DNA from: Pseudoduganella ginsengisoli
GTDB lineage: Bacteria; Pseudomonadota; Gammaproteobacteria; Burkholderiales; Burkholderiaceae_D
Length of the DNA: 64,000 bases
Reading direction: 5' to 3'
Assembly (NCBI RefSeq): GCF_009720865.1
Contig: NZ_WNLA01000015.1
Location: 62,001-126,000, forward strand
Both the position numbers and the translations under genes were made by a program. This document shows positions 51,315 through 61,842 of this stretch, piece by piece. Numbering within the stretch: the first letter of the stretch is position 1; each line of letters begins with the position of its first letter. The notes beneath the pieces are model-generated. The model was not told where the DNA came from, did no database searches, and saw only the letters and a program-made list of their open reading frames with translations.

Positions 51315-53288
51315 TCAGCGGTACCGCTTCGGCTGCCGCTTGCGCTCCGCCGCATTCTGGTCGCGCAGCAGCGCATCGACCTTTTCCGACGCCATGCGCG
51401 ACAATTCCAGCGCGGCTTCCACGTCGGGGAAAAATTCCGGCAAGCGGTACCCCAGCCACGCATACGCCGAATACAGGCGGCACATGTCTTCCACGTCCTG
51501 CAAGTTCATGTAGCGCATCGGCTGGTCATTGATCTTCACGTGGCTGGCCTTGCCCCGCGACAGCGCCAGCGCCCACTGTTCCCACGCATGCTGCAGCGAC
51601 ATGACTTTGCTGGACACAGGCACCAGCGACAGCGTGAATTTGTCGGCTACCGACAAGGGCAGCGCATCGAGCCACGCGGCCCGCTCGAACTGTTCTTCCG
51701 TAATGCGCGGATAAAAGAAGCCGTCCGGCACGTCGATGTTGTGCACGAAGCGCTTCAGCAAGCGCGCCAGCGACGTTTCCGCCGTCACCGATGAAATCAG
51801 GTGCAAATGTTCCAGTGTCGGCGCGACAGAAAACCCCGTGGCATTGAGCGGCGCCGGCTTTTCCTTCAGCAGCGCGCGCATCACCTGGTGCGTATCGTCG
51901 TCGAACCCGGCAACCAGACCCTCTTCATGGATGCCGTAGCGCCCCGCCCTCCCCGCAATCTGGCGCGCCAGCGCGGACGGGATTTCCTCTTCTTCGCGGC
52001 CATTGTATTTCACGGTGGTCGTCATGACGATGCGCGAAATCGGCAAATTCAAGCCCATGGCAATGGCGTCCGTCCCCACCACCACGTCGGCCGTGCCATC
52101 GCGGAAGCGCTGCGCCTGCGCACGCCGCACTTCCGGCGACAGGTTGCCGTACACGGTGGCGGCCGACAGGCCCATTTCCGTCACCATGTCGCGCCACATC
52201 AGCACGTCGCGCCGGGAAAATGCGATCAGCGCATCGCCGCGACGCACGTTTTTCAATTTGCGTACGGCAGACGGTTCCATCGCCAGCGGACCTTTGCGTT
52301 TCAACAGGTGCACTTCCAGCGGGCACTCCAGCCGCTGCGCCAGCGCTTCAATGGCTTTCCTGGCTTCCGGCGCACCCACCAGGTACACGGTGCGCGCTGG
52401 TGCGCCGCAGACGGCGGCAGTCCACGCAGCGCCCCGGTCCGGGTCCGCCAGCATCTGGATTTCATCGATGACGGCCACGTCGACCGAGGTGCGGGTATCA
52501 AGCATTTCCACCGTGCTGGCCACGTGTGTGGCGCCTTCCACGATGCGGCGCTCTTCGCCCGTCACGAGGCTCACGGCCAGCGGCTTGCCATGGCGCGTCA
52601 CGGTTTGCAGGCGCTCGTAGTTTTCCAGCGCCAGCAGGCGCAATGGCGCCAGATACACGCCGCTGCCCGCCTTCGCCAGCGCTTCCATGGCTTTATGCGT
52701 CTTGCCGGAATTGGTCGGGCCCAGGATGGCGATGAAGCGGCGCGGCATGCGGTGCGCCGTCGTGAATGAGGCAGGATATTCGCCCAGGCTGATGCTCTGG
52801 CGCGTACGCTCCGCATGGCGCTCTTCGCGCTGGCGCTCGACCGCGTGCTCCAGGCGCAGGCGGATGCGGCCGCACACTTCGCTGCCCAGATCCGACGTCT
52901 GCAAGTCCGACAGCGTATGCAGGAAAGCCATCGGATCCATGTTGTAATCGTCGGCTTCCACCGCGATGTCGCGCACGAATTCCAGCACGTACGCGTGCAG
53001 GTCGCGCACGGCTTTTTCGCCGCTGCGTTCGCGCAGCAGGGCCAGCCGCGTGTCGCGGTCCATCTTGCGCCACTTCGATGGCTTGGCCAGCACGCCATAT
53101 TGCGGCACCAGTTGGTAAGGCACGCGCAGCCCCGCCTCTTCCACCACGCCGGCAAAGCGCAGGAACACGCGTCCTTCCATCTTGACCAGCGTAATGCCGC
53201 GTTCGGGCAAACCCAGCGCTTCGCACAGGCGCTCGTCGTCATCGTCGTGCGGCGTCAAGGAGGTTTCGTTGGCGTGGGTGCTGGTCAT
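51315..53288 (-). CDS. SUV3-like DExH RNA helicase
   Basis: The 657-residue protein starts at ATG 53288, which has AGGAAA upstream. After an N-terminal helical region (1-180) come the helicase motifs: Walker A LGPTNSGKTHKA (near 187), motif II DEIQM and the SAT-like segment TVYLVGAPEA. Then come motifs IV-VI with VVGTDAIAMGLNLPISRIV and QIAGRAGRYG. The C-terminal part (about 500-600) matches the SUV3 extension. The layout is that of mitochondrial SUV3 and bacterial MgpS-type helicases, which act on RNA with a degradosome nuclease. No exonuclease gene is adjacent. Confidence 0.88.
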   Translation of the reverse strand: MTSTHANETSLTPHDDDDERLCEALGLPERGITLVKMEGRVFLRFAGVVEEAGLRVPYQLVPQYGVLAKPSKWRKMDRDTRLALLRERSGEKAVRDLHAYVLEFVRDIAVEADDYNMDPMAFLHTLSDLQTSDLGSEVCGRIRLRLEHAVERQREERHAERTRQSISLGEYPASFTTAHRMPRRFIAILGPTNSGKTHKAMEALAKAGSGVYLAPLRLLALENYERLQTVTRHGKPLAVSLVTGEERRIVEGATHVASTVEMLDTRTSVDVAVIDEIQMLADPDRGAAWTAAVCGAPARTVYLVGAPEARKAIEALAQRLECPLEVHLLKRKGPLAMEPSAVRKLKNVRRGDALIAFSRRDVLMWRDMVTEMGLSAATVYGNLSPEVRRAQAQRFRDGTADVVVGTDAIAMGLNLPISRIVMTTTVKYNGREEEEIPSALARQIAGRAGRYGIHEEGLVAGFDDDTHQVMRALLKEKPAPLNATGFSVAPTLEHLHLISSVTAETSLARLLKRFVHNIDVPDGFFYPRITEEQFERAAWLDALPLSVADKFTLSLVPVSSKVMSLQHAWEQWALALSRGKASHVKINDQPMRYMNLQDVEDMCRLYSAYAWLGYRLPEFFPDVEAALELSRMASEKVDALLRDQNAAERKRQPKRYR

Positions 53289-53430
53289 GGTGTTTCCTGC
53301 ATGGTGTTTCCTGAATAACTGGTGCCTATTGGGCTGCAAGTATAGCGCCCCGCGTCCTGCTTGGTGGGCGGCAAGGTACAATCGTGCCTCAGCCGTATGT
53401 AGGCGCCAAACCGTTGTACCGAATTGAACC

Positions 53431-54039
53431 ATGCCGCAAACCATCATTACACCTGTTCACCACGAACTGGTCATCAAGAAAAGCCGTTTTATTGCCTGCG
53501 TCCAGCCCATGCCTGACCGCGCTTCCGCGCAAGCCGTGGTGGCGGAATTGTGGGCCCAGCATCCAGGCGCCGCGCACGTATGCTGGGCGCTGCTGGCTGG
53601 CGGCCAATCGGCGGCAGTGGATGACGGGGAACCCAGCGGCACGGCCGGGCGGCCCATGCTGGACGTGCTGCGCCACCAGGACCTGGAAGGCGTGCTGGCG
53701 ACCGTGGTGCGCTACTTTGGCGGCGTCAAGCTGGGTGCGGGCGGCCTGGTGCGCGCTTACACGGACAGTGTGGCGCAAGCACTGCTGACGGCGCAAAAAG
53801 TCGCTATCATCCGCCAGCAAACGTTGCGCTGCACGGCGCCGTATGCCATGGAAGGCTTGGTGCGGCGCGAAGTGGAACTGGCGCAGGCCAAGCTGGTGAA
53901 CGTGGCCCACGGCGACGACGTGCTGTTTGAATTTTCGCTGCCACAGGAGGCGGCGCCGGCGCTGGTGTCGCGCCTGACGGAAGCGGGCCACGGCCGCATC
54001 GTGTGGCTGAAGGACGACGAGCCGGGCAACGGCGGCTGA
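53431..54039 (+). CDS. yigZ: YigZ/IMPACT-family protein
   Basis: The 202-residue cytosolic protein has IMPACT N-terminal motifs: VIKKSRFIACVQPMPD, DDGEPSGTAGRPMLDVL and VVRYFGGVKLGAGGLVRAYTDSV. A DUF1949 C-terminal domain (about 140-195) follows. The family is implicated in translation under stress and binds ribosomes in eukaryotes. It diverges from the helicase gene, sharing a 142-base upstream region. Confidence 0.93.
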   Translation: MPQTIITPVHHELVIKKSRFIACVQPMPDRASAQAVVAELWAQHPGAAHVCWALLAGGQSAAVDDGEPSGTAGRPMLDVLRHQDLEGVLATVVRYFGGVKLGAGGLVRAYTDSVAQALLTAQKVAIIRQQTLRCTAPYAMEGLVRREVELAQAKLVNVAHGDDVLFEFSLPQEAAPALVSRLTEAGHGRIVWLKDDEPGNGG

Positions 54040-54071
54040 CTGCCCGTCCTCCTTCCGCCGCAAAACCTGGC

Positions 54072-57000
54072 TTAGCGGCAAACGGACATTTTTTTCGCGG
54101 CTTTCTTGTCCTTGCCATCGCCTGCGGCGGCCTTGCCGTCCTCCTTGCCTTTGCCATCCTTGCCGTGATCGCCGCCCGGCGAACCTTCGCTGCCGCCAAA
54201 ACTGTCAGCGCCGCCACCAATGGTCTGCTGCTCGAATGCTTGCGCCAGCGCAGCGGACGCGGGCGATGACGACTGGATCGCCGGGTTGGCGGACGAGGGG
54301 CTGTCTTGCGGCGCACCGGACGCCTGGCCGCTGTCTTGCGCATTGCCTGCCGGCGTCGAAGGTTTGCCGTCCGGGCCTTTGCTGTCTTGTGGCTTATCGT
54401 GCGGCTTGCCATCCTGCGCGCTGGCCTGCTGTGGCGCTTGCTGGGTTTGTGGCTGGATTTGCGGCTGGGTTTGCGGCTGCTGCGGCGGTTGTTTGGCGCT
54501 GTTGGCGGCTGCTTTGGCCGCATTATCCGCCGCCTGCCGCGCTGCCTCATCCGCCGCAGCTTTGGCAGCGGCTTTCGCAGCGGCATCGGCGGCTGCCTTG
54601 ACGGCAGCATCCGCAGCTGCTTTCTCTGCCGCTGCTTGCGCTGCCGCGTCGGCGGCGGCTTTTTCCGCTGCGGCCCGGGCCACGGCTTCTGCCGCGGCTT
54701 GGTCCGCGGCAGCCTTCGCTGCGGCCTCAGCGGCTGCCTTGGCTGCTGCTTCTGCGGCGGCTTTCTCTGCCGCTGCTTTGGCTGCCGCATCGGCCGCGGC
54801 CTTGTCAGCCGCAGCCTTTGCCGCGGCTTCCGCTGCTGCTTTTTCAGCTGCGGCTTTGGCTGCCGCCTCTGCCGCAGCCTGATCCGCCGCAGCCTTGGCC
54901 GCCGCATCCGCTGCCGCTTTAGCTGCTGCATCGGCTGCCGCCTTGGCCGCTGCTTCTGCCGCCGCTTTCGCCGCTGCATCGGCGGCAGCTTTATCCGCCG
55001 CAGCCTTGGCGGCGGCTTCCGCTGCGGCCTTGTCGGCGGCGGCCTTGGCCGCGGCTTCAGCAGCAGCCTTTTCCGCAGCAGCTTTCGCGGCAGCTTCGGC
55101 CGCGGCTTTTTTCGCTGCCGCATCGGCGGCGGCTTTGGCAGCGGCTTCGGCTGCTGCCTGGTCTGCCGCAGCTTTTGCGGCGGCCTCCGCCGCGGCTTTG
55201 GCCGCCGCATCGGCCGCTGCCTGTGCCGCCGCTTCCGCTGCTGCCGCGTTGTCCAGTTCTGTCGATGCGATCGATACGCTGCCAATCACAGCGCCGGCCG
55301 GCGCTACCACTGCGCCGCCCGCCCCGCGGGCTTCCAGCGTGGCCGAACCGCCTGCGCTGTCGATGCGGGACGCCGCGTTCAGCACGATGCTGCCATTTTG
55401 CGCCAGCAATGCAATGGTTCCGGGCGCCGTGGTCGTCAAACGTGCCGCCGCCCCCAGTGTAATGTCCGTGCTGGCCGTGACCTGGATCCCGCTACCGCTG
55501 GTCACGGCCGTATTGATGGCGACGGGACTGTGCGCCGTCAGCGCCACCTTGCCTGCGGCGGCAATGCCGCCCGGGCTGCTCGCAGCAATGCCGCCCGTGT
55601 TGTCGATGGTGATGGCGCCGGCGGGGTTGTTCAATGTCCCCAGCGCCAGCGATGCCAGCCCGCTGTTGTTGGTGAACGTGATATTCCCGCTGCCGCTATT
55701 GGCTGCCGCAAACGATGCCACATGATTGGCGCCATCGAGCACGATGCCCCCCGTGGCCGTGATATCGAGCCCGTTGGCCGTAATGGTTTCCGTCCCCGCG
55801 CGGCTGAACGCGCCGTTATTGACGAGGCGCAGCGTACCGCTGACGCCAGGCGCGCTAATGCCGCCGCCATCCGTCAAACTCATTGCGCCCGTGTGGCCGG
55901 CATCGCCCACGACCAGCGTGGGCGTGGTGAAGGCGGCCATGTCGCGCGTATTGAGCAGCAAGCCCGCACCGGTATCTTCGCCACCCAGCGAACTGAATTT
56001 AATCGGCTGCGCCGCCGTCAGCGAATTGACTTTGATGAAGTTGGCCGCACCGCCTGCCGACGCCACCTTGCTGCCGCCATACACATCCACTTCATCGGCC
56101 TGCAGCGTGACATTGCCGCCGCTGGACGTGATACCGGCGTTGATGGCAAGGCTGGAGCCGGCCAGCGAAATGTCGCCGCCCGCCGCCAGTGCGGTGCCCA
56201 CCGCCGCCACGCCCTGCACGGACAGCGCGCCGCCCGCACTGCCCTGCAAGCTGCCCACCGTATTCGCCTGCACCAGCGCCACATTGCCGGGCGCATTCAC
56301 TTGCAACTGCTTGACCACCAGCGCCGTGCTGCTGCTTTGCGCAATGTCCCCGGCCACGGCTTTCGCATTGATTGCATCCACCGTGACATTGCCCAGTGTG
56401 AGCGTACCGGTTCCCTGCGTGATATCGAGCGTGCTGAACCCGGACAAGGCGCCGCCCGTCTGGCTGTACGCCGACGTCACCGTCATCGTAGAAGCGGCAT
56501 CGGCGGACAGTTTGCCGCCGCCCTGCGTATAGACGCCGGCCACCAGCGCCGCCTTCGTCACGTCCATGGCGCCGCCATTGATGGCCAGCGTGCCGACCGC
56601 AGGCGCCGCGCCCGTCACGGACAGCGTGCCGCCGCCCAATGCCAGCGTCCCCGTCCCCGACAGCGCATTGAGCGTCACCGCGCTAGTATCGCCGCTGATG
56701 CGCAGCGCGCCATCGACCACCATGCCTTTCTTGACATCGAACTGGCTGCCATTGATGTCCAGCGCCGCGCCCGAGACGATACGCAACGTCGACATGGCTT
56801 GCTTGCCCGCGCCTGCCGCCAGGCCCAGTCCTGTATCGATCACGACGTCGTCGGCAATGACCGGCGCCTTGCCCTTGCTCCAGTTATCCTTGTCATCCCA
56901 CGACAGCGTGCCCGTACTGTTGGTGAAGTAATTGGCGCTGGCTACCTGGTTGATCCGCACGGCTTCGCCTGCGGCCAGGCCATAACCAGCCTGGTAATCC

Positions 57001-60000
57001 GCCGGCAGCGTGACTTTGCTGAAGACGCCGGTACGCCCGCCGCCTGCGTTGACGATGGCGATCGGCTGGTACGCCACCGGCTTATAGCTGGAGGCCAGCG
57101 TTGCCGCCAGCGCGCCATCGAGCAAGGCTTTGCCGCTGACAGCCAGCATATCCGACTGCCCTGCGCCATTGCCGCCCACGTCCATTACCAGCGTGCCCGC
57201 CGCATTCTGCTGATAGTTGCCCGTCACTTGCAGCGTGCCGATGCCGGTGCCGCCCGGGCTGACTTTGCCGCTGCTGGTGAACGTGCCCGTGCCGACGTCG
57301 ATGGCGCCGCTGCCTTGCAATGTACCGGTAGCCGCCAGGGCCAGGTCGCCCGCATGGGACAGCGTGGAACCGCTGCCGATATCAATGGTCCCGGCCAGCG
57401 TGGACGGGCGCGTACCCAGCGTCAATGCCGCCTTGTTGGCCAGCGCCAGCGTATTGTTTTTGCCCAGGTCCAGGCCCTTGATGGATGCCGGGCCGCTGGC
57501 GCCGTCGAGCGTCACCGTCAGCGTGTCGGCGCGGGCGATATGCACCAGTTGCGCGGCGGTCGGCAATCCCAGCGACCAGTTCCCGGCAACGTTCCATGCA
57601 CCAGACGCATACGCGCCGCCGCTCTGGTGAATCCAGAAATTATCACCCGCCTGCGACGTCAGCCGCACCGCATGGTAAGACGGGCTGACGTTTTCCACGG
57701 CAAAGCCGGCGACGGCGGGCAAGGCGCCCGCCACCACTGATGCCGTGCTTTGCAAGACATCGAACACATCGCCGCTGGCATACGCGCCCGATACATCCGT
57801 GCGGTTGATGACGGTGGCCGCGCTGACCGTGACGGCGCCTGTCGCCGTGACTTTATCGTAGCTCGACGCCGACGTGAGTTCGCTGTTGACGGCGCCGGCC
57901 GACGTATCGAGCGTACCGTTGATGGCCAGCGTACCGATCGACCCCGTGCCGCCGGGCGCGATCGTCCCCAGGTTGGTGACGTTGGCGGCAATCGTGCCGC
58001 TGCCGGACAGCGTACCGCCCGCGCTGTTGGCCAGCGCGCCGGAAGCCGTACCCACTGTGGCGCCATCGGCAACGAATACCGTGCCGCCGTTGGCGGCCAG
58101 GCCGGACATCGTCAGCGCGCCATTCGACACCGTCACGGTCCCCGTGTTCGTGCTCAGCAAAACGCTTTGCGTACCAGCCGACGTCTTGTTCAAATGACCT
58201 GCATTGGCAAACGTGCCGCCGCCGCTGACGGGCGCCGTATTGGTTCCGGCCAGGTTCACTGTCCCTGCCGCCGTGTTCGACAAGGCAGTCCCCGCCACGG
58301 TGGCCAATCGCCCCGCCGCGCCACTGATATTGATGACACCTGCATTGGCCGATGCGCCGCTGTCCAGTCCCAGTGCCGCGGCCAGGTTGACCGTGCCGCT
58401 GTTTTGCAGCGTGGCGATGGCCGATGCATCGTTGACGTCCACGGTGGCGCCCGAGCCTACCTTCAGCAGGGTCGATCCCGCCGCGAGGCCGCCGCTGCCG
58501 ATCGTCAGCTTGCTGGCGCCTTGCAGCTCCACGCTTGGACCGGTATAGGTTCCGGACAGCGTAACTGTCCCTTCCGTTTGCGTCAGCGCGCCGCCTGCCA
58601 GCGTGCCGGTCACGGTGCCGCCCTTCAGCGTATAACTGGCCGCAGTCAGCGTGCCCGACGCGGCGCTGATGGCGCCCGCACTGGCCAGGGCGCCCACGGT
58701 TTGCGCAAAGCCCGACAGGTCAAGCGTCCCGGCTGATTCCACCGTGACGGCCGGTGCGCCAGTCAAACGGTTATCCGCGCCAAACGTCAACGTACCGCCC
58801 GTGATGCTGACGCTGGCGCCGCCATACGCCCCCGTCAACTGGGTGCTGCCGGATACGTGCGTCAGCGGCCCAGTTCCCAGATTTGCGCTGATGACACCGC
58901 CCTTGAGCTGATACGTGCCGGCAGTCAGCGTACCGGAGCCGCTCAGGGTGCCCGAACTGGCGAAGGCGCCGCCAATGGCGGTATTGGCGGCCAGACTGAC
59001 GGTGCCCAGCTCGCCGATGGCAAGATTACCGGTGCCCAGTGCATTGGCGGCAGCGAGTTTCAGCGTGCCGCCGTTGACGGTGGTGCCGCCCGTATAGCTG
59101 CCGGGCTGGCTGAACGTGGTGACGCCGGACCCGGTTTTCAGTACGCTGCCCTCGCCGCTGATCGCGCCGCCGATTGATTCACTCACCGTGCTGCCCAATG
59201 CCAGCACGGCGTCCGCGCCCAGTTTTACGGCGCCCGTCAACGGCAGCGACAAGCCGCCATTGACCGACACGGTGCCGGTGACGGAAAGGTCCAGCAGGCT
59301 GGTATGGAACCATGGCGACGACATGGCCAGCGCTGCGGCAGTCGTCGCGCCACCCGTATTGACGCGGGAAAAGCCATCAAACGTTCCGCTCAGCGTCGTG
59401 TTGGGCGCGAGGATCGTCAGTTGCGCGGGAGCGCCGCCATCGTTGCCGCGCCCGCCGCCATTGAGCGCCACACGGCTGCTGTTAATCGTGCCGGTCAGTT
59501 TGGTGGCGCCGGCTATGCGCAGCTGGCCGCCATACGTCTGGTTCCCTGACGTGGTGACGTTGCCCTTCAATAAGACCGGGCCGCTGACAGCCAGGCTGTC
59601 CAATACCGCGACCGTACCGCCAAACGTCGTCAATCCCGTATTGGTGATGGCCAACGCAGGGTTGCCCACCGTGCTGATGGCGCCGAGGAAGTCCACGGCG
59701 CCGCCGCTGTTGACGGTGGTATTGCCGCTCAATGCCAGGCTCCCGTCATATGACTGGGCGCCGCCTGATTCCAGTGTGCCGCCATTGAACGTGATGACGT
59801 GGCCGGGCGCCGCGATAGTGATATTGCCGCCCGCTTTCAGACTGCCCAGCACCACATCGCCGCTGCCCGCCACGTTGAGCAGCCCGCCCGCCGTGGCAGT
59901 GAGCACACCGCCGTTCAAATTGATGGAACCTGTCCCCGCACTTATCGCGCCGCTCGCCGCCGTCAAATTCAAGCCCAGCTTGCCGCTGGTCGAGCTCACG

Positions 60001-61658
60001 GTATTGTTCAGCGCAATATCGTGGCCCGCGGTCAAGGTCAGCGTCTGGTCGCCGCCCGCGGTCTTGGTGATCGGGCTTTCAATGGTAATGTCGTTGCTGG
60101 CGGCCAGCGACACGCTGGTCGTGGCCAGCAGCGTGGCGATCGAGCCCGCCGTCATTTTGCTGGTGGCGCCGGAATACGTGCCCGCATCCAGCGTCACCAC
60201 TGTCGCGGCGGGATCGACAAGCAGTGCGCCGCCATCGACGCTGGTACCCGTGCCATCCGCGTCCGCCACGGCACCGATCAGGATATTGGCCGGGTCCAGC
60301 AGCAGGCTGCCGGATTTGCCGTGCGGCGCCGTGGTATCCGCGCGCAAACCGGCAATCGACAAATACTGCCGGCCGGACGTTTCCACCATCCCGCCATTGC
60401 CGCCATACCAGCCGCCGCGCGCGCTGACGGTCCCTTGCGCCACGGTGGCGCGCTCCGACCACAGCACGATTTTGCCGCCATTGCCCCGTTCCACGGCATC
60501 GGCGCGCAGCACGGCGTCCGGGGCCAGCCACGCGGTCTGCGCACGGGGCAGCGTGCCGCCGCCCTGGTAATCGCCGCCCACCAGGACAGCCCCGCCGCCT
60601 GCCGTACCGGATGCATCCAGCAGCGCCGTGCCTTGCACGCCGACGCTGCCGCCCGTCATTTCGATCTGGCCGCCCTGGCTGCCCGTGGCCAGCAGTTGCG
60701 CGGCGCCATCCGCCACGGCCTGCTTAGTCGCGCGCAGAAAAATGCGGCCCCCTTCATTGACCACGCTGCTGGCATTGAGCACGCCGCTGTTTTTCACCAG
60801 CACCCCGGCCATGCCGATGCGGCCTGCCGTGCTGATGATTTGCCCCAGGTTCACGGCGCTGCCTTCCGTACCCGTTACGGCTACCCGCACGCCGGGCGTG
60901 GCGGTATCGAGCAATTCCACGCTGGCGCCCGCCGCCAGCAGCACTTCGCCGCCCGGTGCACGGATCACCCCATGGTTGTGCACATCCGCGCCCACCAGGT
61001 ACACGCTGCCGCCCGATGGCGTGGCAATCGTGCCGTCATTGCGTACGGTTCCGGCTTGCGGGGAGGCGCGGAACAGCATGCGGCCTGCGAGGAAGTCCGC
61101 ATCGTGCACGGCCAGCGTACTGGCAACGAATCCATGCAAATCCAGCGTCGCGCCCTGCCCGATCATGATGCCGGCCGGATTGACCAGCCACACCTTGCCG
61201 TTCGATGTCATGCTGCCCAGCAATTGCGACGGTTCGTTGGACGCCACGCGGTTCAAGATCACGGCATCGGCGCCAGGCTGGCGGAAATTCACGGCCGCGT
61301 TGCTACCGATATTGAAAGTGTCCCAGTTGACGATGGCCTTGCCGGTTTGCTGCGTGATGTCCATGCGGTTGCCCGCCTGCGCCACGCTGGCTTGTCCGGC
61401 AACCACGCTGGCGCCTGTCGGCAGTGCATTCGGCGCATTGACAGGCGGCGCCGCCTGCGCTAACGGGCCTGCCAGCAATGCCAATGCCGCAGCCGGGTGC
61501 CCCCATGCGGCGCGGGCGCCCAGCAAACGCGCCATCATGCGCAGCAGCAACGTCGCCACGCGCTGGGGTGCGCGCCGGATCAGCGAATAGCGGTGGCGCC
61601 CGAAGCGCAGCACGGCGGCTGCGGCGGACGTTGAGGCGGCAGGTTTGCGGGCGCTCAT
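54072..61658 (-). CDS. giant filamentous-haemagglutinin-like exoprotein with Ala-rich tail
   Basis: The 2528-residue protein has a long Arg-rich extended signal region (1-70, with RHRYSLIRRAPQRVATLLLRM). A TPS secretion domain (about 72-340) follows, with GNRMDITQQTGKAIVNWDTF, SNGKVWLVNPAGIMIGQG and GGSVYLVGADV. A very long beta-helix (about 340-2130) contains passenger-type repeats such as GGTTVNGGTLKLAAANALG. Residues about 2137-2390 are a KAAAD/EKAAAE alanine repeat, probably one long helix. A Gln/Pro tract and a charged tail ending KKMSVCR close the protein. No TpsB transporter gene is in the window. Long antisense frames here are a codon-bias artefact. Confidence 0.85.
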   Translation of the reverse strand: MSARKPAASTSAAAAVLRFGRHRYSLIRRAPQRVATLLLRMMARLLGARAAWGHPAAALALLAGPLAQAAPPVNAPNALPTGASVVAGQASVAQAGNRMDITQQTGKAIVNWDTFNIGSNAAVNFRQPGADAVILNRVASNEPSQLLGSMTSNGKVWLVNPAGIMIGQGATLDLHGFVASTLAVHDADFLAGRMLFRASPQAGTVRNDGTIATPSGGSVYLVGADVHNHGVIRAPGGEVLLAAGASVELLDTATPGVRVAVTGTEGSAVNLGQIISTAGRIGMAGVLVKNSGVLNASSVVNEGGRIFLRATKQAVADGAAQLLATGSQGGQIEMTGGSVGVQGTALLDASGTAGGGAVLVGGDYQGGGTLPRAQTAWLAPDAVLRADAVERGNGGKIVLWSERATVAQGTVSARGGWYGGNGGMVETSGRQYLSIAGLRADTTAPHGKSGSLLLDPANILIGAVADADGTGTSVDGGALLVDPAATVVTLDAGTYSGATSKMTAGSIATLLATTSVSLAASNDITIESPITKTAGGDQTLTLTAGHDIALNNTVSSTSGKLGLNLTAASGAISAGTGSINLNGGVLTATAGGLLNVAGSGDVVLGSLKAGGNITIAAPGHVITFNGGTLESGGAQSYDGSLALSGNTTVNSGGAVDFLGAISTVGNPALAITNTGLTTFGGTVAVLDSLAVSGPVLLKGNVTTSGNQTYGGQLRIAGATKLTGTINSSRVALNGGGRGNDGGAPAQLTILAPNTTLSGTFDGFSRVNTGGATTAAALAMSSPWFHTSLLDLSVTGTVSVNGGLSLPLTGAVKLGADAVLALGSTVSESIGGAISGEGSVLKTGSGVTTFSQPGSYTGGTTVNGGTLKLAAANALGTGNLAIGELGTVSLAANTAIGGAFASSGTLSGSGTLTAGTYQLKGGVISANLGTGPLTHVSGSTQLTGAYGGASVSITGGTLTFGADNRLTGAPAVTVESAGTLDLSGFAQTVGALASAGAISAASGTLTAASYTLKGGTVTGTLAGGALTQTEGTVTLSGTYTGPSVELQGASKLTIGSGGLAAGSTLLKVGSGATVDVNDASAIATLQNSGTVNLAAALGLDSGASANAGVINISGAAGRLATVAGTALSNTAAGTVNLAGTNTAPVSGGGTFANAGHLNKTSAGTQSVLLSTNTGTVTVSNGALTMSGLAANGGTVFVADGATVGTASGALANSAGGTLSGSGTIAANVTNLGTIAPGGTGSIGTLAINGTLDTSAGAVNSELTSASSYDKVTATGAVTVSAATVINRTDVSGAYASGDVFDVLQSTASVVAGALPAVAGFAVENVSPSYHAVRLTSQAGDNFWIHQSGGAYASGAWNVAGNWSLGLPTAAQLVHIARADTLTVTLDGASGPASIKGLDLGKNNTLALANKAALTLGTRPSTLAGTIDIGSGSTLSHAGDLALAATGTLQGSGAIDVGTGTFTSSGKVSPGGTGIGTLQVTGNYQQNAAGTLVMDVGGNGAGQSDMLAVSGKALLDGALAATLASSYKPVAYQPIAIVNAGGGRTGVFSKVTLPADYQAGYGLAAGEAVRINQVASANYFTNSTGTLSWDDKDNWSKGKAPVIADDVVIDTGLGLAAGAGKQAMSTLRIVSGAALDINGSQFDVKKGMVVDGALRISGDTSAVTLNALSGTGTLALGGGTLSVTGAAPAVGTLAINGGAMDVTKAALVAGVYTQGGGKLSADAASTMTVTSAYSQTGGALSGFSTLDITQGTGTLTLGNVTVDAINAKAVAGDIAQSSSTALVVKQLQVNAPGNVALVQANTVGSLQGSAGGALSVQGVAAVGTALAAGGDISLAGSSLAINAGITSSGGNVTLQADEVDVYGGSKVASAGGAANFIKVNSLTAAQPIKFSSLGGEDTGAGLLLNTRDMAAFTTPTLVVGDAGHTGAMSLTDGGGISAPGVSGTLRLVNNGAFSRAGTETITANGLDITATGGIVLDGANHVASFAAANSGSGNITFTNNSGLASLALGTLNNPAGAITIDNTGGIAASSPGGIAAAGKVALTAHSPVAINTAVTSGSGIQVTASTDITLGAAARLTTTAPGTIALLAQNGSIVLNAASRIDSAGGSATLEARGAGGAVVAPAGAVIGSVSIASTELDNAAAAEAAAQAAADAAAKAAAEAAAKAAADQAAAEAAAKAAADAAAKKAAAEAAAKAAAEKAAAEAAAKAAADKAAAEAAAKAAADKAAADAAAKAAAEAAAKAAADAAAKAAADAAAKAAADQAAAEAAAKAAAEKAAAEAAAKAAADKAAADAAAKAAAEKAAAEAAAKAAAEAAAKAAADQAAAEAVARAAAEKAAADAAAQAAAEKAAADAAVKAAADAAAKAAAKAAADEAARQAADNAAKAAANSAKQPPQQPQTQPQIQPQTQQAPQQASAQDGKPHDKPQDSKGPDGKPSTPAGNAQDSGQASGAPQDSPSSANPAIQSSSPASAALAQAFEQQTIGGGADSFGGSEGSPGGDHGKDGKGKEDGKAAAGDGKDKKAAKKMSVCR
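54490..55250. repeat. coding repeat tract for the Ala-rich helix
   Basis: A run of degenerate 12- to 24-bp units encodes AAAKAAAE/D-type heptad-like repeats inside the exoprotein gene. The near-identical units make it prone to slippage and length variation between strains. Confidence 0.8.
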
Positions 61659-61842
61659 GATGATGGCTTTCTGGCGAAATCTATCCCTACATTATCGGTC
61701 ACGGCATTGCAAATTACCTATGAAATTCTCCATGTTGCAATATTGCCGCGACGGATACTCGAACGGAATGGGTTCCACCGCACAGACAGCCATACTTGCC
61801 CCTGATAGCCTTAGAGCAAGAAATTAACCGGAGGAACATCCA

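Noticed and set aside
54490..55250. Dense repeats as a possible CRISPR or structural DNA array
   Set aside because: The units are degenerate, have no unique spacers and stay in frame as Ala-Lys-Glu/Asp coding repeats of the exoprotein.
54306..57740. An 1144-codon open frame on the plus strand
   Set aside because: It is antisense to the giant exoprotein, lacks domains and consists of Arg/Gly/Cys-rich shadow sequence produced by the high-GC codon bias of the real gene.
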